Shown piece by piece: positions 57,433-64,000 of a DNA stretch of 64,000 nucleotides. How positions within the stretch are numbered: the first letter of the stretch is position 1; each line of letters opens with the position of its first letter. The DNA is from an uncultured Tateyamaria sp. (lineage in GTDB: Bacteria > Pseudomonadota > Alphaproteobacteria > Rhodobacterales > Rhodobacteraceae): assembly GCF_947497045.1 (NCBI RefSeq), contig NZ_CANMEU010000002.1:186001-250000 (forward strand), in the 5' to 3' direction. Position numbers and translations under genes: made by a program. Below the pieces are notes generated by a model. The model was given only the letters and a program-made list of their open reading frames with translations. It was not told where the DNA came from and made no database searches.

Positions 57433-59223
57433 ATGATTCGACTGAATTTTCAAATACTGATCGCACTGCTTTTTCTGGTTGGCGGCATGTCGCCGGCCAC
57501 GGCCGAAAAGCGCACCGCATTCCTGTTGGGCAATGGTGCCTATGCGCATGCCGCCAACCTGCAAAACCCCTCTGCCGACGTCCGATTGATCGGCGGGGTG
57601 CTCGAAAGCCTCGATTTCGACGTCACCCTGCACGAGAACCTCACGCGCGCCGAAATCGGCCAAAGCCTGTCGCAGTTTCTGGACGATAACGAGAATGCGG
57701 ACGTCACATTCGTCTACCTTGCAGGGCACGGGATGCAGTTTGAAGGGCGCAATTACTTCCTTGGCACCGATGCAAAGCTGAGCACCGAATTTGATATTCC
57801 ATCCGAGACCACGCCGATCGACGCCATCATCAAGGCGATCCAGAAAACCGCACATGCCTCGTTGATCTTTGTGGATGCCTGCCGCGACAATCCGCTGGCC
57901 AATGCGTTCTATCAGGACAATTTTTCCGAAAGCCGGGCATTGCAAACCCGTGGGCTTGTGCCGCTCAGGGCGTCTGCGCAAGGTGCGATGGTGGTCTTTT
58001 CGGCCTCACCCGGTCAGGTCGCCTATGATGGGGCGGGCGCGAATTCACCCTTTGCCGCCTCGGTTGCACGCCATCTGGACACTCCGAATTCCGAGATCCT
58101 CAGCGTAATGAAGCGCGTCATCGGTGACGTCAAGCTCGAGACCGAGGACAAGCAGATCCCGATCATCAACAACGACTTGGCAACTGAAATTTACCTGCGC
58201 ATCGGCGAAGGTGAAGCGGGCCAGACCCTCGCCTTTCAACGCGAGCAGGCGCTTTATGAGGCGGTGCGCGAAATGAACTCTCTGCGCGGCTGGTCCGTGT
58301 TTCTGGACCGCTTTCCCGACAGCCAGTTCGCGGGCCTTGCCGAACAGGAACGCGACGCCCTTGCCCGATCCGAAAACATCACGGTCGCAAATCTCGCGAG
58401 CGAGAGCACGGATCGCGGCAGCGACCAAGGGACCCTTGGGCTGAGCGTGGCCGACATCCGTTTGATCCAGACGAAACTTGCCACCCTGGGCTATGATGCG
58501 GGGATCGCGGACGGGGTGATGGGCGACAAGACCCGCAAATCCATCGCGGATTTCCAGCAGGCCAACCAGTTGCCTTCGACCGGGATAATGACCGAGTTTA
58601 CGGTGCGCGCGATGGATATCGACGTCTCGGGCCTCGAGGTCAGCACCATCCCGATCTATTCGTCCCTTGATGCGCGCAAATGGGCTCCTGATGCGCTCGT
58701 GCAGGTCGAAACGGATCCGCGGCTGATCCGGGCCGCCGAGGTCCTGAAGGACTGGGAAATCCTGTACGGATGGTACGGCGATCATCTCTATATCGGGGTG
58801 CTGGCATGGCGCATGAAGTGGCCCGAAGCACAGGCCTTGGCCGAACGCGCGGGCGGATATCTTGCGGTGATGGGTGACGCGGAAGAGAACGATTTCGTCT
58901 ACCAGCTTGTCAGCCGGGATGATCGGTTTTGGCAGGTCAGCAACGCAGGCCAGGGGCGTCACAGTTACGGACCCACCTTTGGGTTCTACCAGAAGAAAGA
59001 AGGCCGCGAGCCGGATGGCGGCTGGTCATGGGTCAACGACCAGCCCGTGTCCTTTACAAACTGGGCCTATGGAAACCCCAACAACGGGGTCGATTATGAC
59101 AGCGAATATGCGACTTTTTACCGATGGACCAAGGATATGGACCTCGAAAAATTCACTGGCAACGAGTGGAACGATGTGGACCTGCCCCGCACCGGCCGCG
59201 CCTTTATCATCGAGATTGAGTGA
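57433..59223 (+). CDS. Secreted caspase-like protein fused to peptidoglycan-binding and C-type-lectin domains
   Basis: A 596-residue protein. A signal peptide (1-24) is followed by a caspase/C14 domain with catalytic His99 (YLAGHGMQ) and Cys150 (FVDACRDNP). A helical stretch (260-320), a PG_binding_1 domain (339-394: LIQTKLATLGYDAGIADG, SIADFQQANQLPSTG) and a C-terminal C-type lectin fold (about 448-596) follow. The lectin shows WPEAQALAERAGGYLAV, EENDFVYQL, GGWSWVNDQPVSFTNWAYG and EWNDVDLP. Bacterial caspases act in stress or defence proteolysis; lectin modules bind sugars. The domain order suggests a protease held at murein that senses or binds glycan. The caspase and lectin calls are direct pattern matches; the role is inference. 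Confidence 0.82.
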   Translation: MIRLNFQILIALLFLVGGMSPATAEKRTAFLLGNGAYAHAANLQNPSADVRLIGGVLESLDFDVTLHENLTRAEIGQSLSQFLDDNENADVTFVYLAGHGMQFEGRNYFLGTDAKLSTEFDIPSETTPIDAIIKAIQKTAHASLIFVDACRDNPLANAFYQDNFSESRALQTRGLVPLRASAQGAMVVFSASPGQVAYDGAGANSPFAASVARHLDTPNSEILSVMKRVIGDVKLETEDKQIPIINNDLATEIYLRIGEGEAGQTLAFQREQALYEAVREMNSLRGWSVFLDRFPDSQFAGLAEQERDALARSENITVANLASESTDRGSDQGTLGLSVADIRLIQTKLATLGYDAGIADGVMGDKTRKSIADFQQANQLPSTGIMTEFTVRAMDIDVSGLEVSTIPIYSSLDARKWAPDALVQVETDPRLIRAAEVLKDWEILYGWYGDHLYIGVLAWRMKWPEAQALAERAGGYLAVMGDAEENDFVYQLVSRDDRFWQVSNAGQGRHSYGPTFGFYQKKEGREPDGGWSWVNDQPVSFTNWAYGNPNNGVDYDSEYATFYRWTKDMDLEKFTGNEWNDVDLPRTGRAFIIEIE

Positions 59224-59253
59224 TCGCGCGTGCGGGCCTGTTTACCCTGCACA

Positions 59254-60180
59254 TCATACCACGCGCATCGCCCCATAGGCCCGGTGCCCCGGAAAGGTCG
59301 ACTTGAAATATCTGGAGGCCACCGCATCCAGCGCGTCAAGGCCAAGATCCAGCGCCGCGTTCAACTGCACCCCAAGTGCCTCGGTCCGCGCCGCCCGCGC
59401 CTGGCCGTCGGTATAATGGGGCGCGATCCGCTCGGACCAGAAATAATCCATCCATCCGTAATCCGCCACCTTGGCGATGTCGAACCCGTCAAGGGCGGCC
59501 ATCACACAGCCGAGGCGCGCACCGAATATGGCCCAGTCCCCACGTTCCACATCCGCCCCGACCGAGCACCACACCTTGAGCCGATCAAGGTTGCGCGGCC
59601 CGATATGCGTCGCAAGTGCCTCGGCCCGTGGCAAGTCCGGATAGGCGTCATAGGCGATCTGACCATCGGCGAGGTTCAGCTTGACCCCTTCGCGAAATCC
59701 GGCCCGAAACGCCTGGTAGTCTGACCCCGTGACAATCACCTCGGACAGTAACCGGTTCACCTGATAATATGGCACCGTCCAGCAGAAATCGACGGCCCCT
59801 CTGGGGCCTGCCGCGTTCTCGTGGGTCTGGAGGGTCCGCAGCGTGCTGCGCGGCCAGATTTTCACCCCGCCATTGCCATAGCACAGCCCGTTCACGCCGT
59901 TGCGCGCGCTGAATGAAAACACCCGTGCCCGATCCCGTGGCGCGATGTCAAAGCGCGCTGACAGAAATTCCGGGTCCAGAAGCACGTTGTCCGCATCTAT
60001 CGTGATCACATGCGGCGAGACGCAGACCTCTCCGGCGCGGCGATGTGCAGCGTCAAACCCTTTGATCCCCGCCACCCGGCGCGTGCGGGGCACCACCTTC
60101 TGGATGCGCTCAAAATGGTCCTCCGCATTGGGCTCATCAAAGCTGAGGAACACCACGTCACAGGTGCCAAGATCAATCAT
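59254..60180 (-). CDS. Glycosyltransferase-like protein (GT-A type), function uncertain
   Basis: A 308-residue protein starting at 60180, where ATGA overlaps the stop of the upstream gene. The N-terminal part reads DVVFLSFDEPNAEDHFERIQ, followed by HVITIDADNVLLD, a DxD-like motif as in nucleotide-sugar transferases. The rest contains NGVNGLCYGNGGVKIWPRS and VDFCWTVPYYQVNRL. Probably adds a sugar to a surface or secreted glycan. Family not certain. It is the last of three overlapping genes. Confidence 0.65.
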   Translation of the reverse strand: MIDLGTCDVVFLSFDEPNAEDHFERIQKVVPRTRRVAGIKGFDAAHRRAGEVCVSPHVITIDADNVLLDPEFLSARFDIAPRDRARVFSFSARNGVNGLCYGNGGVKIWPRSTLRTLQTHENAAGPRGAVDFCWTVPYYQVNRLLSEVIVTGSDYQAFRAGFREGVKLNLADGQIAYDAYPDLPRAEALATHIGPRNLDRLKVWCSVGADVERGDWAIFGARLGCVMAALDGFDIAKVADYGWMDYFWSERIAPHYTDGQARAARTEALGVQLNAALDLGLDALDAVASRYFKSTFPGHRAYGAMRVV

Positions 60181-60629
60181 GGCACTCCCCATTCGGCGTG
60201 AGGGCCCAAGGTGATGATCGCGGCAGGATGCCATTTGTCCCGCAACAGGATCCGCCGCCACGCAAGATAGCTGCGCCAGTCGATCTCGGGCGCAAGGGGC
60301 GCATTGAGGGCCGCGTTTGGCAGGGTGTCATAGGCCAGATTTTCCGCGATCAGGGGCCGGTAATCGACCAGATCGACGATGAACACCGGCACCATTTCCT
60401 TGGTTCTTGCCGTCTCGCGCACCGTGTCCAGATAGGGTGCGATCTGGTCCCAGTGCAGCCCTGTGACATCGACAAGCATGATCGACATGAACCGGTCACT
60501 GTGCAGCAATCCCTCGACCTGCGCGCTGTCTGCGTTGAAGGGCCATGCCGCCTCAAACGCGTCGGCGGGGCGTTCCGATCCGTCGGCCCGGTCAGCGTTG
60601 TCATCAGGGGGGATGGCATCAAATGTCAT
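60177..60629 (-). CDS. Unknown protein between two glycosyltransferase genes
   Basis: A 150-residue soluble protein overlapping both neighbours by ATGA, so translation is well supported although the product is not recognised. It begins acidic (IPPDDNADRADGSERPADAF) and continues with alternating strands and helices (SIMLVDVTGLHWDQI, VPVFIVDLVDYRPLI). It may be an accessory or acceptor-handling subunit of the flanking enzymes. Confidence 0.6.
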   Translation of the reverse strand: MTFDAIPPDDNADRADGSERPADAFEAAWPFNADSAQVEGLLHSDRFMSIMLVDVTGLHWDQIAPYLDTVRETARTKEMVPVFIVDLVDYRPLIAENLAYDTLPNAALNAPLAPEIDWRSYLAWRRILLRDKWHPAAIITLGPHAEWGVP

Positions 60630-61693
60630 GGTCCAAGCACCCTGGCAGGGCGCGTCCGAGCAGCGAGTTCTGTAAACAGCGCCCGCCATGATGCCCCCAA
60701 GACGGCCCAGTCGCGCGCCCGGCTGACCTGCGCCGCTGCCTTGCCGCGCGCGGCCCAAACCGCCGGTCCCTCAGCCAAGGCGGTGCCCAATGCCTCCGCC
60801 AACGCATCTGCCTCGAACAGCACCCCGGTCGAGGGCATGGTCACCACGTCCCGCAATCCGGGCGTGTCTGTGCCCAACACGCCACGCCCGAGGGTCTGCG
60901 CCAGAATGGCCGAGCCGGATGTCAGGGAGTCGGTATAGGGCAGCACCGCCATATCAGCGGCCCCATGCACCTGTGCAAGATCGGCAGTATCCAGAAATTC
61001 CATCCGGGTCATAATGCGTGGATCATCCGGGATCGACAGATCCTCCACGTCAGAGGCCCGGCGACCGGCAAGGATCAGCCGATCATCCGGCCCGGCCACC
61101 TGTCGGAACGCGTCAACAAGGGTGCCGGGGGCCTTGTAGGCGCGCATCTGCCCCGCCAGCAGCAGCACCATATGCGCGTCGTCCAACCCCAATGCGGCAC
61201 GGGCCGTGGCGCGCGGAACAACAGGATAGATCCCATCGTAATTGCCATGCGCAATGACGCGCACCTTGTCCAAGGGCAGCGTGTGATGCGCCATCGCCGC
61301 CGCCAGGGCAGGCAGCGAGTGCACGTGCACCACATCCGCCAGTGCCAGCAGGCCGTTGCGGATCTGTGCGGCTGCCGCGCGCTCTCGCGGGTTGTGGGGC
61401 ATAAGATTGTGCATGCTCCACACGATCCGCCCGCCCCGGTCGCGAAAGGCGGACAAGGCATCCAGAAGCCCCTGGGGTGTCATGGTACCGTTGGAGATGG
61501 CCGCCGTCTCCCAATGCAGATGCAGGACGCGGCCAGCGCTCGGCTCTGACCCAAGGCCTGCGATATCTGCCAGCGGGGTCGTAAGGACGGAGGGCCCTAG
61601 GGACCGATAAAGCAGGTCCTGATAAGGATTAAAGTCACGGTAGTCCGGGTAGAAGCACACCTCAACCGGACCGGGAGAAACGGCATTGAACAT
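60626..61693 (-). CDS. Glycosyltransferase family 4-like protein
   Basis: A 355-residue GT-B enzyme. The start is placed at 61693 (MFNAVSPGPVEVCFYPDYRD); the frame is open upstream to 61909, but that would overlap the divergent gene. Signs of the family are WSMHNLMPHNPRERAAAAQI in the N-domain and VLLLAGQMRAYKAPGTLVDA at the domain border. The nucleotide-sugar region MAVLPYTDSLTSGSAILAQT follows. It probably builds a surface polysaccharide or glycosylates a protein. Coupled by ATGA to the next gene. Confidence 0.82.
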   Translation of the reverse strand: MFNAVSPGPVEVCFYPDYRDFNPYQDLLYRSLGPSVLTTPLADIAGLGSEPSAGRVLHLHWETAAISNGTMTPQGLLDALSAFRDRGGRIVWSMHNLMPHNPRERAAAAQIRNGLLALADVVHVHSLPALAAAMAHHTLPLDKVRVIAHGNYDGIYPVVPRATARAALGLDDAHMVLLLAGQMRAYKAPGTLVDAFRQVAGPDDRLILAGRRASDVEDLSIPDDPRIMTRMEFLDTADLAQVHGAADMAVLPYTDSLTSGSAILAQTLGRGVLGTDTPGLRDVVTMPSTGVLFEADALAEALGTALAEGPAVWAARGKAAAQVSRARDWAVLGASWRALFTELAARTRPARVLGP

Positions 61694-61811
61694 GCCCAAC
61701 TCTGGCACAGGCGGCGCGTTTTGGCGAGACCACGCCGATGCGCGAGGGGCCTCAGTTGACTCGATCAGGTGCCGGTTTCTATCCTTTGACCCAGGGTAAG
61801 GGGGCCTTCTC

Positions 61812-62135
61812 ATGCGCAGTTGGATTGTGGGACAATTGGTTTTGCTGATCGGCGTCATCGGTTTACCGGGGGCCGTGCGGGCCCAAACCTTTGGCAGCGA
61901 TACGTTCACAACACAGGCTCAGGCCGAGAATTATCTGCGCCAAAGCCCGACCGGCCCCCGCGCTAAAGCGGCGTTCATGGCCATCGTGGAATTCCAGCTG
62001 GCGCGCGAAAACCCAGGTTTTTCTCGCTCTGACATCGCTCAAAGCGTCAATCTCTCGGTGCCGGGACGCTCCGCCAGCCCCGGCCAGACCACCGGTAACA
62101 CTCAACGAGATGATGGCCGTGGGGATCTTTACTAA
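61812..62135 (+). CDS. Small secreted protein preceding a caspase-like gene
   Basis: A 107-residue protein with a signal peptide (VLLIGVIGLPGAVRA) and a helical mature part (TTQAQAENYLRQSPTGPRAK, FQLARENPGFSRSDI). Its 3' end overlaps the following caspase gene by 26 bp, implying co-translation. No family recognised. Confidence 0.65.
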   Translation: MRSWIVGQLVLLIGVIGLPGAVRAQTFGSDTFTTQAQAENYLRQSPTGPRAKAAFMAIVEFQLARENPGFSRSDIAQSVNLSVPGRSASPGQTTGNTQRDDGRGDLY

Positions 62136-64000
62136 CCATCTGCCGCGCCCCCGGTTTGGGGCATCGTTTCAGCGGCCCGCGCTGGCCTGCTGCGTTGTGC
62201 TGGCCGCAATCACGGTCGGATCCGCCACCCTGTCCCAAGACAACACCGCGCCGCAAAAAGCGTCCCGCGTGGCCCTCGTCATCGGCAATTCCGCCTATCA
62301 AAATGTCGAACCTCTGCCCAATCCGGCCAACGATGCGCGACTTATTGCCGAAAAGCTGTGGGAGTCCGGTTTCGAGGTGATCGAGAGCATTGATGCGGAT
62401 CGCGAGACGATGCTGGCCGACCTCGCCACCTTCCGCAGCCGCCTGCGCGAGGGCAGTGAGGCATTGTTCTTTTATGCGGGCCACGGGGTGCAGGTGGGCG
62501 GGCGCAATTACCTGTTGCCGATCTCGGTCGCACCGTCTTCGATCGATGATCTGCGCGCCCAGTCGGTGGATGCGCAACTGTTCGTGGACATCATGGATGG
62601 CTCTGGCGCGCGGCTGAACATCGTGCTGCTGGATGCCTGCCGCAACAACCCGTTTGTGGACATCACCAGTCAGGATGCGGACGAGATCGCGACCCGCGCC
62701 ATCACCATCGGGCAGTCGCGCGATGAGGTGCAGCGCGGGCTGGTCCTGCTGTCCGAGGCCTCGACCGGTGGGCTGGCCGAGATGACGGCCGGTGACAGCG
62801 AAACGATGATCAGCTTTGCCACTGCCCCCGGCGCGGTCGCCTTTGACGGTGTCGGCCAGCACAGCCCCTACACCGCCTCTATCGCCGAAACTATCGACGA
62901 GCCGGGCCTGGAACTGGCCGAGCTGTTTCGCCGTGTGCGCGGCGGCGTGCGCGAACGCACCGACGGCCAGCAGATCGCCTGGACCACCAGCACGCTGGAA
63001 AACCCGTTCTATTTCAAGCCCGACACCGCCAATCTGCGCGGTGCGACAACCGGGCTCGGGGCCGAAGGCGACACATTGGGCACCCTGCCCCCGCAGCGTA
63101 TCGTGGACCGTATCTTCTGGCGTGCGATCGAGGGGTCCGACCGGTTGGACGCGTTCGAGGCCTATATCAAGACCAGCCCGGATGGGGCCTTTGCCGCGGA
63201 CGCAAGCGCGCGCATCGCGGCCTTGGGGGGGGTACCGGACGCTGTGCGCGCACCCGACCCCGCCCTGCCGGCCTTGCAACCCCGGACCGAGGCCGCACAA
63301 ACCGACTTTCGCGCAGATGTCATTGCGCGGCTCGACAGCGACGCTCACGCGGTTCCGATTGGGGTTGGTCCGTCTCGGGTCGCCCTGTCAGATCAGGGCG
63401 CGGATGGGTGGGTCTATGTGTCGCGCGCACCGCGCTTGGGCGAGATCCGCGCCGCAGATGGCACCCCATTGGCACAGGGGGCTGTGCATTACGTGCGCGT
63501 CGGTGACATGTCGGAATTCGAACCCCATGTAGGCTCCAACGGCGGGCGCGAAACGCTTGAGGGCAAAGTGCTGGGCGAAGGTGGTGCGACCGAGCCGGTC
63601 GCGGTTGACGTCGAAAGCTATGTCGATGCCTGCGACATGCTGGCGGGCAACCCCTATGACAGCGAACGGGTCACGGCGGGCACGCGCCAGTTCATTCTTG
63701 ACCGAAACTTTGAAGGGGCCATCGTCGTGTGCGAGTTGGCCATCGCCCGTTACCCCGATGTGGTGCGGTTCTGGGCGCAACTGGCGCGCGCCTATCGCGC
63801 AGCGGGCCGCTATGAAGACGCACGTGTCTGGCAGGTCCGCGCGGTCGAGGCGGGATATATCAACGCCATGGTCTATCTGGGCCAGATGCATCTGGATGGA
63901 CAGGCCGTCGCGCAGGACTTTGAACGGGCCTACGCGTTGTTTGAAGCGGCTGCGGCTGCGGGCGACACAGCGGCGCTGACCGCGCTGGCCTGGGTCCACC
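62110..64000 (+). CDS. Caspase-like protein with helical repeats (3' end outside window)
   Basis: An open frame of 630 codons running off the right edge. After a membrane or signal segment (residues 23-42) comes a caspase/C14 domain with ALVIGNSAYQNVEPLPNPAND, catalytic His125 (FYAGHGVQ) and Cys177 (LLDACRNNP), typical of bacterial orthocaspases. The domain continues to about residue 300. The C-terminal part visible here has helical TPR/Sel1-like repeats (YPDVVRFWAQLARAYRAAGR, MVYLGQMHLDGQAV). Starts at 62110 and 62113 are adjacent ATGs. It is probably periplasmic or membrane-anchored. Confidence 0.85.
   Translation, partial: MMAVGIFTNHLPRPRFGASFQRPALACCVVLAAITVGSATLSQDNTAPQKASRVALVIGNSAYQNVEPLPNPANDARLIAEKLWESGFEVIESIDADRETMLADLATFRSRLREGSEALFFYAGHGVQVGGRNYLLPISVAPSSIDDLRAQSVDAQLFVDIMDGSGARLNIVLLDACRNNPFVDITSQDADEIATRAITIGQSRDEVQRGLVLLSEASTGGLAEMTAGDSETMISFATAPGAVAFDGVGQHSPYTASIAETIDEPGLELAELFRRVRGGVRERTDGQQIAWTTSTLENPFYFKPDTANLRGATTGLGAEGDTLGTLPPQRIVDRIFWRAIEGSDRLDAFEAYIKTSPDGAFAADASARIAALGGVPDAVRAPDPALPALQPRTEAAQTDFRADVIARLDSDAHAVPIGVGPSRVALSDQGADGWVYVSRAPRLGEIRAADGTPLAQGAVHYVRVGDMSEFEPHVGSNGGRETLEGKVLGEGGATEPVAVDVESYVDACDMLAGNPYDSERVTAGTRQFILDRNFEGAIVVCELAIARYPDVVRFWAQLARAYRAAGRYEDARVWQVRAVEAGYINAMVYLGQMHLDGQAVAQDFERAYALFEAAAAAGDTAALTALAWVH

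Noticed and set aside
53010-64000. Type VI secretion cluster, suggested by kinase, OmpA and lysozyme-like genes
   Set aside because: None of the core tss genes (sheath, VgrG, ClpV, TssJLM) is present in the window.

Overview
This window looks like a chromosomal segment of a marine Roseobacter-type member of the Rhodobacterales (Alphaproteobacteria). The evidence is the GC-rich coding style, a CckA-type hybrid kinase, a single-cysteine IscR heading a suf operon, a GTTC-N7-GTTC LexA box in front of recA, intergenic palindromes whose tails read CCCGCGGTATTT...AAAAGAAAC or TTCATCTTGC...AAACTCCGG, and many ATGA/GTGA gene overlaps. The genus cannot be fixed from the sequence alone. No CRISPR array, rRNA operon, complete insertion sequence or prophage was seen.

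Left part (1-17 kb). A DUF2059 protein runs off the left edge, followed by tRNA-Ser(CGA) and a PQQ-type sugar dehydrogenase. A complete branched-chain amino-acid type ABC importer follows (binding protein, livG, livF, a small secreted cysteine-rich protein of unknown function, livH, livM). Next is a compact ArsR/SRPBCC/membrane-protein cassette with a promoter that may give a leaderless transcript. A HerA/YjgR-type ATPase comes next. The gap beyond it holds two candidate small RNAs, one with a CCUCCU loop. An IalB-family protein and a run of envelope genes follow: L,D-transpeptidase, lpxD, a dedicated acyl carrier protein and a KAS-II synthase.

Middle (17-45 kb). A DUF882 peptidase lies divergent from the transpeptidase. 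A type II restriction-modification pair sits beside tRNA-Arg(CCG), at the distal end of an extended iscR-suf operon that also encodes two cysteine desulfurases, a YbjQ protein and four small membrane proteins. An Irr-like palindrome precedes iscR. Housekeeping genes follow: an alpha/beta hydrolase, an HD phosphohydrolase, icd, an SMR transporter, typA, alaS, recA with its SOS box, a sulfotransferase, cckA, an RsmB-type methyltransferase and guaB.

Right part (45-64 kb). This holds a ureohydrolase, a RACo-like corrinoid-activating ferredoxin without partner genes, a SAM methyltransferase, tRNA-Gly(CCC), a possible NrtS transporter, a sulfatase/phosphonate-monoesterase with an atypical active-site motif and a PhoX phosphatase. 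From 53 kb to the right edge lies the least ordinary neighbourhood. It encodes a cytoplasmic T4-type lysozyme-fold protein coupled to a secreted protein, a membrane Ser/Thr kinase with a DUF4384-like exterior, an OmpA-type peptidoglycan binder and a caspase-peptidoglycan-binding-C-type-lectin fusion. Three overlapping glycosyltransferase-type genes and a second caspase-like protein with helical repeats follow. Together they could form an envelope-linked signalling or effector system, which is the main speculative result of this reading.
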